From positions 20,823 through 84,822 of the forward strand of contig CAZGXI010000025.1 of the NCBI GenBank assembly GCA_964529715.1: a stretch of DNA of 64,000 bases, given 5' to 3'. How positions within the stretch are numbered: position 1 is the stretch's first letter; every line of letters starts with the position of its first letter. A program made the position numbers and the translations under genes. Of this stretch, positions 1 to 8,731 are shown in pieces. Below the pieces are notes generated by a model, which searched no databases, was not told where the DNA came from, and saw nothing but the letters and a program-made list of their open reading frames with translations. Source of the stretch: CAZGXI01 sp964529715 (lineage in GTDB: Bacteria > Chloroflexota > Anaerolineae > Aggregatilineales > Ch27).

Positions 1-850
1 GATGGCGGCGATGCGCGGCGAACTGGCCCAACTGACGCCGGGGCACTGGCTGGAAAACGTCTACGGCGGCTGGCTATGGGCGCTGCAACCGCTGTGGCTG
101 CGCGATAACCCGGCGGCTTATCCGCCGCTGATGCAGACCGAGGCCTGGCTGCGCCGCGATCTGCAGGCCGGGCTGGCAAGCTGGACCACGCTCAAGCACG
201 ACACGGTGCTTTACGCCAAGCAGCCGACCGGCTTTGGCGGCGGCGGCTCGCCGCTGACCAGCTTCGGTTACGTCGAGCCGAATCCGCTGGTCTTCGCCCG
301 GGTCGCTGTCGTCGCCGCGACGTTGCACCAGGGCCTGGTGGAGCGCGGGTTCATCAGCCCCGACCTGGGGATTTACATGGGCGGCGATCCGGACCGGATG
401 GCGCTGTCCACCTCAGACCAGGAATTACAGAAGCTGGTTTTCCTGGCGGTCGGGTTTGCCGAAGCGGCCCGCCGCGAACTGGCAGGCGAGGCCCTGACTG
501 AGGACGACTACTGGAGCATCCTGGGCTACGGCACGAACCTGAATGTGCTGCTGCGAACGCTCTACCAGGGCGCGGGCGACCCCGACCCGGTGGCGCTGGT
601 GACGGACGTCGCCAGCAATCCCAGCGCGGGGACGGCATTGCAGGAGGCCGTCGGCGGCGTCGATTACATCTACGTCGTGGTGCCGGCTCCCAACGGCGAA
701 CTGCAACTGGTGCGCGGGGGCGTGTTCAGCTACTACGAGTGGGTGGGCGACATCAACCGGCGCATGACGGATGACGAGTGGCGCGCCCAGGTGGAAGGCG
801 GTCAAGTTCCGCCGCGTCCGGGTTGGGTGAGCGCCTTTATGGGCGAGTAA
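1..850 (+). CDS. DUF3160 family protein, 3' part
   Basis: This is the C-terminal 280 or so residues of a larger protein; the open frame runs off the left edge, so the start lies outside the window. The signature stretch SWTTLKHDTVLYAKQP, a glycine-rich turn, and YVEPNP followed by an ARVAVVAA helix are typical of the DUF3160 family, which is common in Chloroflexota and has no established biochemical role. No membrane segment or catalytic motif is visible in this part. The gene stands alone: the next gene is on the opposite strand and a perfect hairpin follows the stop. The family call is fairly firm; function is unknown. Confidence 0.75.
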   Translation, partial: MAAMRGELAQLTPGHWLENVYGGWLWALQPLWLRDNPAAYPPLMQTEAWLRRDLQAGLASWTTLKHDTVLYAKQPTGFGGGGSPLTSFGYVEPNPLVFARVAVVAATLHQGLVERGFISPDLGIYMGGDPDRMALSTSDQELQKLVFLAVGFAEAARRELAGEALTEDDYWSILGYGTNLNVLLRTLYQGAGDPDPVALVTDVASNPSAGTALQEAVGGVDYIYVVVPAPNGELQLVRGGVFSYYEWVGDINRRMTDDEWRAQVEGGQVPPRPGWVSAFMGE

Positions 851-863
851 TCGTCCGAAAAAC

Positions 864-890
864 GTAGCGACGGACCGAGTCCGTCGCTAC
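864..890. repeat. Perfect palindromic hairpin, 12-bp stem
   Basis: Positions 864-875 and 879-890 are exact reverse complements (GTAGCGACGGAC) around a CGA loop, lying between convergent genes. No T-run follows on either strand, so it does not look like a classical terminator. It resembles the element near 31963 and belongs to a set of palindromes scattered through the window's intergenic DNA. Confidence 0.75.
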
Positions 891-959
891 TACATGGGCC
901 TGTTTGTGGCGGCGGAGGGTGTCTCGCCGCCACGTTTTGTTGAACCGTCCGGTCGCGGC

Positions 960-2018
960 TTACTGCGTCACGAACGGTGCCAGCCACTGCTGAAGCTGCG
1001 CAAACGTCACCGAGCTGCCATCCAGCCGGACGAGCGACCAGGGTTCGGAGTAACGGCACTCGCGCGGCGGCGTGCCGGTGATCGTAGTTGTGCCGAGTAC
1101 CTGGCCCGTCTGCGCCACGACCACGCGCACGTTGATCGCGTAGATGTGGCGGAAGATGCTGGGGCCGTTATAGAGGCATTCCTGAATCACGTTGTCCGAC
1201 TGGCGACTGGCGCAGGCAACCAACTGCGCCGCCAACGGAGTTGCAGGCGCCCACGCACCAAGCTGTCCACTCCAGGGATGCGCCGAACCATCTTCGTAGA
1301 ACAGCGCCACCGGGTGAACGCCGGTGCCGGGCACATAAGCGGCGGCTTGTGGGACGGCCCCGCCTTGGCAGACTGTCGGCAGCGCGTTTGCCGCCGCCGC
1401 CGCCGCGGCTGCCTGGGCGGCCTGCTCCGCCTGCACGTCGGTGAGGCTGTTCAGGTCGCCGTTGATGGTCAGCAGCCAGCTTGCCAGCCAGCCGACCTGC
1501 CCGTTGAAGTCGAAGCGCACCCACGCGCTGTTGCCGCTGCCCCAGCGCCCGTTGAGCGCCACCGTCGAGCCGGCGGGTAGACGCCCCAACTGGCTACTGC
1601 TGGTGGACGGGCCGGAGCGCACGTTCATGACACTGGCATTGGTCGCGGTGACGCCCCCCGCAGGCGCGGCGGGCGCAGCGGCGCCCCCGGCAGGCGCGGC
1701 GGGCTGCACGCCGCCGACGGGCAGGCTGTTGAGGTCGCCGACCCAGTTCAGCAGGAAGATAGCGATCCAGCCGCTCTGACCGTTGTAGTCTACCTGGAGC
1801 CAAGAGTTATCCTCGTTGCGCCCGGTGGCGGGCATGGTGGTGTTGAACGGGACGACGGCCAGGGAGGCGTTCTCCCTGCCGGGGCCGCTGCGCAGGGTGG
1901 CGTTATCGCGCGTCGTGACCGTGACCCCACCCTGGGCCAGCGCGACGGTGACGGTGCTGAGAAGCAGGGCAATGATGAAAAGCGGAATGATCCGGCGAAA
2001 AGCGGAAAAGACACACAT
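960..2018 (-). CDS. Secreted protein with two SH3b domains
   Basis: This 352-residue protein has an N-terminal signal peptide (hydrophobic residues 11-27, ending near ALAQG). Two bacterial SH3 repeats follow, at about 30-92 and 122-188, each with the NATLRSGPG or NVRSGPS signature, a GWI/GWL stretch and a final WL(L/V) core. They are joined by an Ala/Pro-rich linker. A poly-Ala segment near 200-213 leads to a C-terminal region of about 130 residues with several cysteines that I do not recognise. SH3b domains generally bind cell-wall peptides. The start is set by a GGGGGAG ribosome site 8 nt upstream. It lies downstream of the kinase gene on the same strand, 155 nt away. Confidence 0.8.
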   Translation of the reverse strand: MCVFSAFRRIIPLFIIALLLSTVTVALAQGGVTVTTRDNATLRSGPGRENASLAVVPFNTTMPATGRNEDNSWLQVDYNGQSGWIAIFLLNWVGDLNSLPVGGVQPAAPAGGAAAPAAPAGGVTATNASVMNVRSGPSTSSSQLGRLPAGSTVALNGRWGSGNSAWVRFDFNGQVGWLASWLLTINGDLNSLTDVQAEQAAQAAAAAAAANALPTVCQGGAVPQAAAYVPGTGVHPVALFYEDGSAHPWSGQLGAWAPATPLAAQLVACASRQSDNVIQECLYNGPSIFRHIYAINVRVVVAQTGQVLGTTTITGTPPRECRYSEPWSLVRLDGSSVTFAQLQQWLAPFVTQ

Positions 2019-2173
2019 TTATTTTGCTCCCCCTGAAGTGAAGTACAGCGCGGATGTGAACGTGGGCAGCCCGACATGGGATCGACTTACCAACGTCTTC
2101 TTTAATTTACAGGTTAAACGACGGGCTGTCTATATGCGAAAAGTCAGGGGGGCATATCTTCTGAATTGTTCTC

Positions 2174-4633
2174 TTACATACCCGCTCGCCTAAACAGCCG
2201 CCGCGACCAGTCGTTGATCTCTGGCGCATAGGCTCCCAGCGCCGTCAGGATCGCCAGCGCCAGGAAGGTCCAGACCTGGTCGTCGCTGCTCAAAAAGATG
2301 ATGGCGTCGGTCGTCCCGGCCTTGTACAGTTCCCAGCCTAGCAGCAGCGAGCCGAACACGGTCGCGGCTGCTGCCAACAGCCGAACCGCCAGCGGCCAGC
2401 GGAAGGTCGAAGCTGCCGCACAGCCGAGCGCCAACCCGACCCCGCCCAGGAGCAGCGTTTCTACTCGCAGGTCGCTGAACTGGTATTGGAGCGCCACGAC
2501 CTGGAAGTTGGTATAGGCGACCGTTCCCAAAAAGCCGCCCACGCCCAGGCCGATCAACAGCCGCGCCCAGCCGCGCCACAGCGTCGCGCCATCCTTGCGT
2601 TGGGCGCTGCTGCCCGCCAGCCGCAGCGGCAACGCCGCCGCCAGCGCGACGGCGATCCCGGCCACCAGGCCGAACGTCTGCGCCACGCCGATCACGCGGT
2701 AGACGTAATACAATTGGAGCAAGCTGGTCGTCGTGCGGAAGGCCACGATGTGGTAGATCGCCATGCCCAGCGCCGTGCCCAGGACCGAGGAGATAAAGCG
2801 CAGGCCCAATTGCCCGATGTCGGTGGACAGATAATGAGCGGTCAGGCGGCGGAAGGCGCGCGCCCGCTGGCTCTGCGGAATATCGGGCGGCAGGCCGTCT
2901 GCCTCGTCGCGCACCCAGGCCAGGGCTGCCCGCACCTGGGCAGGGGAATGGGTTTCCTGGGCGGCGATATGCTTGACTGCTGCCGCCGAGCGCAGGCGGC
3001 CAATGGCCCGCGCCGCGCGTTCTGCCACATCCGGCGCATCGGTGCGGAGGGCCTGTTCGGCCAGCAGCAGGTCGGTGTCTACGGCGTAGACGTAAGGACG
3101 CCACGCCGCCGGTTTTTCGGCCTGTTTACCAAGCAGGTCCACCACGGCCCGCCGCACGTCGGGGCTGGTCTCGCTGTGCAGCAAGCGGCCCACCGTGATC
3201 GCCACACCTGCACGTTCGTCTTCGGGCAGTTCACCCAGCAGCCGGATGGCCAAAGCGCGCGCCGAGGCCAGGGCACTGCGCAGGGCATGCAGGTAGACCT
3301 TGCGCTGTGCTGCCGGGTTGGGAAGCTGGTTTTGCCAGAAAGCCAGCTCGTAGTTGTGCTCCACCGCGCCGCGCAGCATGGCCTCGCGGCCATCGTCGCC
3401 GATCTTCAGGTGATGTTGCTCCGCCTGGCTATAGTAGGCGTGGATGGCGGCGAAGTGCGTTGCGCCGGTGAGGAAGCGGCCCTGTCCGTGCGCCCAGGCG
3501 CGGGTCATACGCTGAAACAGGCTACGCGCCTCGCGCAGCGCCATCATCTCGCCTTCGGGTTCTTCTTCGTCTTCCTCACCGCCGCCTGGCGGAGGAGGTG
3601 AGGCAGCAGGGAGTTCTCCGGCTTTTGCCGGCGCCGTCTGACCCAACTGCGCTTTGGCGACCTGCTCGGAGTCGGTCTTGATCGTCAGCAGCAGGTTTTC
3701 GTCGGTGACGCCGGGCAGGGTCATGATCAGATCTTCTTCAATCGGCGCGGCGGTTTCGGCGTGGTAGGGCGGCGGCTCTTCGACCGGCCCGGTGATAGGC
3801 CGGGTCGTATCTGGCACGACCAGCGGCACCCCTTGCAGCGCCGACGCGATCTCGGCCATTAGCAGCGGCGCGCTATCGTAGCGGGCTTCCGCTTCGATGG
3901 CGGTAGCGATGCGCAGGATCGTGTGGATGCGTTCGGGCAGCGTCGGGCGATATTGGCGCGGGTCGGGGAGTTCGGTGCCATCCTGGGCCTGGCGCAGACA
4001 CAGCGGCACTTTGCCCTCGAAGGGGAATTCGCCCGTCATCATCTGGAATAGCATGATGGCAAAGGCGTAAATATCTGCGCGGTGATCGACCGGCAGGCCG
4101 TACATTTGTTCCGGCGGCATGTAGAGCAGCGTTCCGGCGCTGATTCCCTCATCGCCGCTCGCGCCGGCCATCGAAGCCAAGCCGAAGTCAGCCAGGTAGG
4201 GAATCTCGAACTGGTCGATCAGCACATTAGCAGGCTTGAGGTCGCGGTGTACCACCTGTTCAGCGTGGGCGCGCGCCAGGGCATGGGCGAGGGCCTCGCC
4301 CATGCGGATCACCTCGGAGTCGGGCAGTGGCCCCTCGATCAGGCGGTCCAGCAGCGACCCGCCTGCGATGTAGCGCATGACGATGTAGAGCTGCCGCTCG
4401 AACTCGCCGAAGTCGTAAACTGGCAGGATGTTGGGATGTTCCAGCGCGGCGATGGTCTGGGCTTCCTGCTCGAAGCTGACGCGGGCGCGCGGATCGGTCA
4501 GGTTGGCGGCAATCGTCTTGATGGCGACCGTGCGGCGCAACCGCTCGTCGCGCGCGGACCACACGTCGGCCATGCCACCGCGCCCAATATGCTCGACAAT
4601 GGTATAGTGACCGATCTGGTCGCCGACTTGCAT
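2174..4633 (-). CDS. Ser/Thr protein kinase with polytopic membrane C-terminus
   Basis: This is an 819-residue Hanks-type kinase. The catalytic domain spans about 8-275: glycine loop GRGGMADV (17-24), VAIK lysine 39, HRDLKPAN with Asp131, DFG Asp149, and a GTLLYMPPEQ activation-loop end. A disordered Pro/Glu-rich linker (about 300-390) follows, then a helical, HEAT-like region (about 395-610) and roughly six hydrophobic segments (about 620-810). This differs from the usual PASTA or single-membrane-helix design. An in-frame ATG lies 24 codons upstream, but the ATG at 4633 is chosen because GAGGGAG sits just before it and the kinase fold begins at MQVGDQIGHY. The substrate is unknown. Confidence 0.9.
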   Translation of the reverse strand: MQVGDQIGHYTIVEHIGRGGMADVWSARDERLRRTVAIKTIAANLTDPRARVSFEQEAQTIAALEHPNILPVYDFGEFERQLYIVMRYIAGGSLLDRLIEGPLPDSEVIRMGEALAHALARAHAEQVVHRDLKPANVLIDQFEIPYLADFGLASMAGASGDEGISAGTLLYMPPEQMYGLPVDHRADIYAFAIMLFQMMTGEFPFEGKVPLCLRQAQDGTELPDPRQYRPTLPERIHTILRIATAIEAEARYDSAPLLMAEIASALQGVPLVVPDTTRPITGPVEEPPPYHAETAAPIEEDLIMTLPGVTDENLLLTIKTDSEQVAKAQLGQTAPAKAGELPAASPPPPGGGEEDEEEPEGEMMALREARSLFQRMTRAWAHGQGRFLTGATHFAAIHAYYSQAEQHHLKIGDDGREAMLRGAVEHNYELAFWQNQLPNPAAQRKVYLHALRSALASARALAIRLLGELPEDERAGVAITVGRLLHSETSPDVRRAVVDLLGKQAEKPAAWRPYVYAVDTDLLLAEQALRTDAPDVAERAARAIGRLRSAAAVKHIAAQETHSPAQVRAALAWVRDEADGLPPDIPQSQRARAFRRLTAHYLSTDIGQLGLRFISSVLGTALGMAIYHIVAFRTTTSLLQLYYVYRVIGVAQTFGLVAGIAVALAAALPLRLAGSSAQRKDGATLWRGWARLLIGLGVGGFLGTVAYTNFQVVALQYQFSDLRVETLLLGGVGLALGCAAASTFRWPLAVRLLAAAATVFGSLLLGWELYKAGTTDAIIFLSSDDQVWTFLALAILTALGAYAPEINDWSRRLFRRAGM

Positions 4634-4873
4634 GGCGCTCCCTCGTAATTCTCCACCATGTTTTAAGTATATAGCTTTTTGAAAAGAGGGAAACTCGTGG
4701 GCCAACGCCGGTAGAAATGCAGCGCGTAGGCGGCTTCTGCCCGTTCACCTGGACGGCTTTGCCTGCCGCCAGCCCGCACACGTGCCCTTTCTGGCGCCGA
4801 CTTCGGCCCGCCCGGATCGGTGGAGATGCGCTACAATCGCCTGGCCTGAAATAGTGGAGAGGAGTGGGGTGCA

Positions 4874-6145
4874 ATGCGGCTGCTTCGACTGTTTTTGCTG
4901 TTCATGCTTCTGGTGTTAACGTTTTCCGGCGACGCTGTGGCCCAAGAGGGTGGGGGAGATGTCAACCCTGGCGTGTTCACCATTGGTGAGCAGACGTTCA
5001 TCTCCAATTACCCGGAAGGGATGACATTTACCGTCCACGCGACCAGCAGTGCCGGGCCAATTGCGCGCGCCTCGTTATTCTACGATTTTGGCATCCAGCC
5101 CAGCGGGCGTGTTCCGGCAGAGACAATGGACAACCAGAGCGGCGTGATCACCGCCGTCGTGCGCCGCGCCGATGCGGGCGGTCTGATCCCCTGGCTGGAA
5201 GTGAATTATCACTGGCGGCTGATCGATTCGGCAGGCAACGCCATCGAAACCCCGGTGCAGCACGCCGTCTATGCAGATCACAGCCGTGAGTGGCAACATG
5301 CCGAAAGCGACCTGGTGCGCATCTACTGGTTCGGGCTGCCGGCCTGGGTCGGGACAGAAGCCATCGATGCCGTGAATCAGGCCCAGGAACGCTGGCGGCT
5401 GGGCTTCCCCGGCGTGGAACTGACCACGCGCCCGCTGGTGGTGATTTACCCGGACCGCGATTCCTTTATGGAATGGCAAGGGGAACTGCCGCAGGGTTCA
5501 GAGGACAGCATCCGCTTTGTGGGTACGCTGCGCGAAAGCTGGAATGGCACGGTGCAGCGTGTTCCGGATCAGCTACGACTAGACCGCACCTGCGGTGGCC
5601 TGGACATTGTCGCCGACTTTGACCACGTCGTGCGGGCGTTGGCGCGTGCCACTGTCACCCACGAGCTGACTCATTTCCACCAGTACGCCATGAACTCGGA
5701 CCGAGGCCCGGCGTGGTGGATCGAGGGGCAGGCCACGTTCTTTGAGGACGAATATCAGGAGTATGATGGCGACGCGCGCGTGGCAAGACTGGCGGCGATG
5801 GGGGAATTGCCTTCGCTGCTTTACGGCGACACGCTCCCCGGCGCTGGTACGCTCGGTCCAGATGGCTGCACGCATCTGGCTTACGATGTGGGCGCGGCCT
5901 TTTTGCGCTACCTGCGTGACCACTATGGCGGTTATGCGGCGCACGGCGAGATCACCCGGCTGGTGGCGCAAAATCGTGGAATCTATGAGGCTATTGAGGC
6001 CGTCACCGGGAGGGCGTTTGCAGACCTCGAGGCGGAGTGGCGGGCTTCGCTGGGCGCGGGGCCGGCTCCCACACTGGTGCCGACACCGACTTTGGCCGTC
6101 TTCAGCCTGCCGACAGCGGTGTTTAATCCACCGGGCGGTGGGTAG
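4874..6145 (+). CDS. Secreted gluzincin-like (peptidase MA-type) protein
   Basis: This 423-residue protein has a signal peptide (residues 1-23) and a beta-rich N-terminal domain (about 35-140). A zinc metallopeptidase-like region follows with HELTH (His263, Glu264, His267) and, 17 residues on, WWIEGQA, whose Glu284 is the likely third zinc ligand. This order is that of gluzincins of the peptidase MA type. The C-terminus is a Pro/Thr-rich tail. GGAG lies 9 nt upstream of the start. A clear paralogue lies at 30627-31919 on the other strand, sharing both domains and the motif spacing. Substrate is unknown; extracellular proteolysis is an inference. Confidence 0.8.
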   Translation: MRLLRLFLLFMLLVLTFSGDAVAQEGGGDVNPGVFTIGEQTFISNYPEGMTFTVHATSSAGPIARASLFYDFGIQPSGRVPAETMDNQSGVITAVVRRADAGGLIPWLEVNYHWRLIDSAGNAIETPVQHAVYADHSREWQHAESDLVRIYWFGLPAWVGTEAIDAVNQAQERWRLGFPGVELTTRPLVVIYPDRDSFMEWQGELPQGSEDSIRFVGTLRESWNGTVQRVPDQLRLDRTCGGLDIVADFDHVVRALARATVTHELTHFHQYAMNSDRGPAWWIEGQATFFEDEYQEYDGDARVARLAAMGELPSLLYGDTLPGAGTLGPDGCTHLAYDVGAAFLRYLRDHYGGYAAHGEITRLVAQNRGIYEAIEAVTGRAFADLEAEWRASLGAGPAPTLVPTPTLAVFSLPTAVFNPPGGG

Positions 6146-6277
6146 CGGCTGTCATGAACCCGGTAGGGATGCCAGGGATGTGCACCAACGGAAGGACTTG
6201 TCGGCCTCGCCAACCACTTCAGCGGTCGGCGAGGCAAGCACAAAGCCGCCGGAAACGCTTAAGTTGGTGTATGTGAC

Positions 6278-6299
6278 GCCGGGGAATGCATTCCCCGGC
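6278..6299. repeat. 22-nt perfect palindrome
   Basis: The two 11-nt halves (GCCGGGGAATG and its complement) are exact. It lies in the 247-nt gap before the acyl-ACP-reductase-like gene, upstream of that gene's likely promoter. A second inverted repeat, GCCTCGCC at 6204-6211 with GGCGAGGC at 6228-6235, lies just upstream. No T-run follows either. It is one of the dispersed palindromes in this window. Confidence 0.7.
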
Positions 6300-6325
6300 A
6301 AGCCCGACGAAAAGGGTGACCGATT

Positions 6326-6354
6326 TTGTGTTCCTGTAGCCTTTGTGGTTTAAT
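6326..6354 (+). promoter_or_regulatory. Candidate sigma-70-type promoter
   Basis: TTGTGT at 6326-6331 and TTTAAT at 6349-6354 are separated by 17 nt. They lie 39 nt before the ATG of the next gene, whose ribosome site GGGAGGA is at 6380-6386. The hexamers are only moderate matches, but spacing and position fit. Confidence 0.4.
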
Positions 6355-6392
6355 CCGTTGCGGCGCGGGCTGCACGCACGGGAGGACTCAGC

Positions 6393-7502
6393 ATGGCTGC
6401 CGGCTTCCCTGAAGATACCTTTGCCTTCATTATCCACCCCATCGAGCCGAAGAAGGATGTCGAGCGCAAATGGCCCTGGCTGGGCCGTCTGCTGACCGAG
6501 CGCCAGGTGGACTTTTTCTCGCGCTTTTTCCCGCCGGTTTACATCTCCGAGATCACGGGCATCCGTTCGGTCAGCACGGGCCGGGAACTGCGCGGCTGGT
6601 TCATCGCCTGCCCGTTCACGCCGCAGCGGATGATGTCTTTGCCGGTGCAGGAGGTGTACAACAAGATCATCGCCTGCGGGCGCATGGCAGAGAAGTTGGG
6701 CGCGCGCATCCTGGGGCTGGGCGCATATACATCCGTCGTGGGCGATGCCGGGATCACCATTGCGAAGGCGCTGGACGTGCCCGTGACGACGGGCGATTCC
6801 TATACCATTGACATGGCCGTGCAGGCCGTGCGGGCGGCTGCGCGGGAGATGGAGATCACGCTAGAAACCGCCAGCGCCGCCGTCGTCGGCGCGACGGGCG
6901 CTATCGGCAGTGTATGCGCCGAAATACTGGCCGGAGAAGTGGCCGAACTGACCCTGGTGGGCCGCCGCCCTGACGCCCTGGAAGAGGTGCGCGCGCGCTG
7001 TGCGGTAGGGGCGCGGGCGCAGCTTCATACCAGTACAGACATCGCCAGCATTTATAACGCCGACCTGATCCTCACCGTCTCCAGCGCCGTTCATGCCATC
7101 ATTGAGCCGGAGCATCTCAGGCCGGGCGCGGTTGTCTGCGATGTGGCCCGCCCGCGTGATGTGTCGGCGCGTGTGGCGGCGCAGCGCGATGATGTGCTGG
7201 TGATCGAGGGCGGTATGGTGGAAGTGCCGGGGCCGGTGGACTTTCACTTCGACTTTGGGTTTCCGCCGCGCATGGCCTTCGCTTGCATGGCCGAGACGAT
7301 GGCCCTGGCGCTGGAGGGCCGTTACGAAGATTACAGTCTCGGCAAGCAAATCCAACGGGCGCAGGTGGCCGAGATCAGCGAGATCGCCGGGCGACATGGC
7401 TTCCGCCTGGGCTACTTCCGCAGCTATGAGCGCGGGCCGGTTACGGCGGAGCAGATCGCGCACGTGTGGGAGCGTGCGGCGGCGCGGCGCGCAGGCCGGT
7501 AA
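6393..7502 (+). CDS. Long-chain acyl-ACP reductase-like (AAR-family) oxidoreductase
   Basis: This 369-residue protein is colinear with cyanobacterial long-chain fatty acyl-ACP reductase, which makes fatty aldehydes from acyl-ACP with NADPH. Shared landmarks are EIT..RS near 53-59, GLGAYTSVVG at 108-117 (GLGGFTSI in the cyanobacterial enzyme), the nucleotide-binding VGATGAIGS at 165-173, VIEGGMVEVPG at 270-280, and FACMAETMALALEG with Cys298 at the place of the catalytic cysteine. The N-terminus differs from cyanobacterial enzymes. A shikimate-dehydrogenase-like fold of other function is the alternative. It appears to be a single-gene unit, and no aldehyde-deformylating oxygenase gene is present here. 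Family assignment is good; substrate is inferred. Confidence 0.7.
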   Translation: MAAGFPEDTFAFIIHPIEPKKDVERKWPWLGRLLTERQVDFFSRFFPPVYISEITGIRSVSTGRELRGWFIACPFTPQRMMSLPVQEVYNKIIACGRMAEKLGARILGLGAYTSVVGDAGITIAKALDVPVTTGDSYTIDMAVQAVRAAAREMEITLETASAAVVGATGAIGSVCAEILAGEVAELTLVGRRPDALEEVRARCAVGARAQLHTSTDIASIYNADLILTVSSAVHAIIEPEHLRPGAVVCDVARPRDVSARVAAQRDDVLVIEGGMVEVPGPVDFHFDFGFPPRMAFACMAETMALALEGRYEDYSLGKQIQRAQVAEISEIAGRHGFRLGYFRSYERGPVTAEQIAHVWERAAARRAGR

Positions 7503-7770
7503 GACTTTTTTAACTCTTCTAACCGGTATGCGCCTGGATATGCTGCTCTGATATATTGCCGACCTGCTGCTGGGCGCTTCTTGGGTTCAAAAGATTGCCA
7601 AAAATTCAGTAAAGTGTATGGCAAAGCCAGTGAGCTGGGCCGCTGCACCCGTTAGAGCGCGTTAGAGGCAGGTTAGCCATCTCAGGTGGCATGTCCTCCG
7701 GTTCGCATGTATAGTATAGAGCAGCGCCTTTTTAACTTTAAGCGGGGCCATAACGCCGGGGTGACGATCT

Positions 7771-8697
7771 ATGGGCAAAGCCAAAATTCTCGTAGTCGAA
7801 GATGATGTCGATATCTCTAACATGCTGCGGATTTACTTCAGCGGCCAGGGATATGATATCCAGGTCGCTCCCCGTGGCGGCGACGCGCTGAGCTTCACGC
7901 GGAAGCAGTTGCCGCATCTGATCGTGCTGGACATCATGCTGCCGGATATGGATGGCTACGCCGTCTGCAAGGAACTGCGCACCACCACGCGCACCAGCCA
8001 CATTCCCATTATCTTCCTGACTCAGAAAGACGAGCGCAGCGACAAAATCCAGGGCCTGGAACTGGGTGCGGACGACTACATTACCAAACCCTTTGACATT
8101 GAGGAACTACGCCTGCGCGTCCAGAATGCGATCCAGCGTTCGGAGATGATCTCCCTCACCGACGCCAATTCCGGCCTGCCTAGTGGTCGGCTGATCGAGG
8201 ACCAATTGCGCAATCTGATGCGCAATCTCGACAACAACAACTGGTCCTACATCGATCTGAAGATCAACAACCTGGAGCCGTTTAAGGAAGTCTATGGCTT
8301 TGTGGCGGGCAACGAGGTGCAGCGGTTTGCCGCACTGCTGCTGGGCGAGGTGGTGGACGAACTGGGCACGCCGGATGACTTCGTCGGTCATCCTGGCGGG
8401 GATAACTTCGTGATCATCACCTATTCGGCCCAGGTGGACCAGTTTAAGGAACGCCTGCTCAAGCGGTTCGCTGAGGAGGTCAAGCAGCACTATTCCTTCA
8501 TCGACCGCGAGCGTGGCTACATGATCGTGCCGGACGCCGACGGTGTGGAACGGCAGGTGCCCTTGATGACCCTGTCGGCTGGATCAGTGTCGGCGCGTAA
8601 CCGGACGTTTGCTGACATCCGCGAGATTACCGAACTGGCTGCCGAAGACCGCCGCACCGGGGCCGGCGCCGTCGAGGAGTATGAGACCGAGTGGTGA
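7771..8697 (+). CDS. Response regulator with degenerate GGDEF-like output domain
   Basis: This 308-residue protein starts with a receiver domain (residues 1-122): acidic pocket ED(D), phospho-acceptor Asp54 in VLDIMLPD, switch Thr in FLTQK, and the conserved Lys in ITKPF. The C-terminal half (about 140-300) has the layout of a GGDEF domain (SGLPSGR start, NNLEPFKEVYGF), but the signature reads GGDNF instead of GG(D/E)EF. Loss of that Glu makes cyclic-di-GMP synthesis unlikely, though not excluded. It sits 34 nt before the giant histidine kinase and is presumably co-transcribed, which suggests a partner role in the same pathway. Confidence 0.85.
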   Translation: MGKAKILVVEDDVDISNMLRIYFSGQGYDIQVAPRGGDALSFTRKQLPHLIVLDIMLPDMDGYAVCKELRTTTRTSHIPIIFLTQKDERSDKIQGLELGADDYITKPFDIEELRLRVQNAIQRSEMISLTDANSGLPSGRLIEDQLRNLMRNLDNNNWSYIDLKINNLEPFKEVYGFVAGNEVQRFAALLLGEVVDELGTPDDFVGHPGGDNFVIITYSAQVDQFKERLLKRFAEEVKQHYSFIDRERGYMIVPDADGVERQVPLMTLSAGSVSARNRTFADIREITELAAEDRRTGAGAVEEYETEW

Positions 8698-8731
8698 TCT
8701 GACGGCTTGGGGGTAAGAATCCGCTGCTACT

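Noticed and set aside
2486..3601. 371-codon open frame opposite the Ser/Thr kinase
   Set aside because: It is a shadow of the kinase gene: no family text, many His/Gln/Arg runs typical of antisense frames in GC-rich DNA, and no ribosome site.
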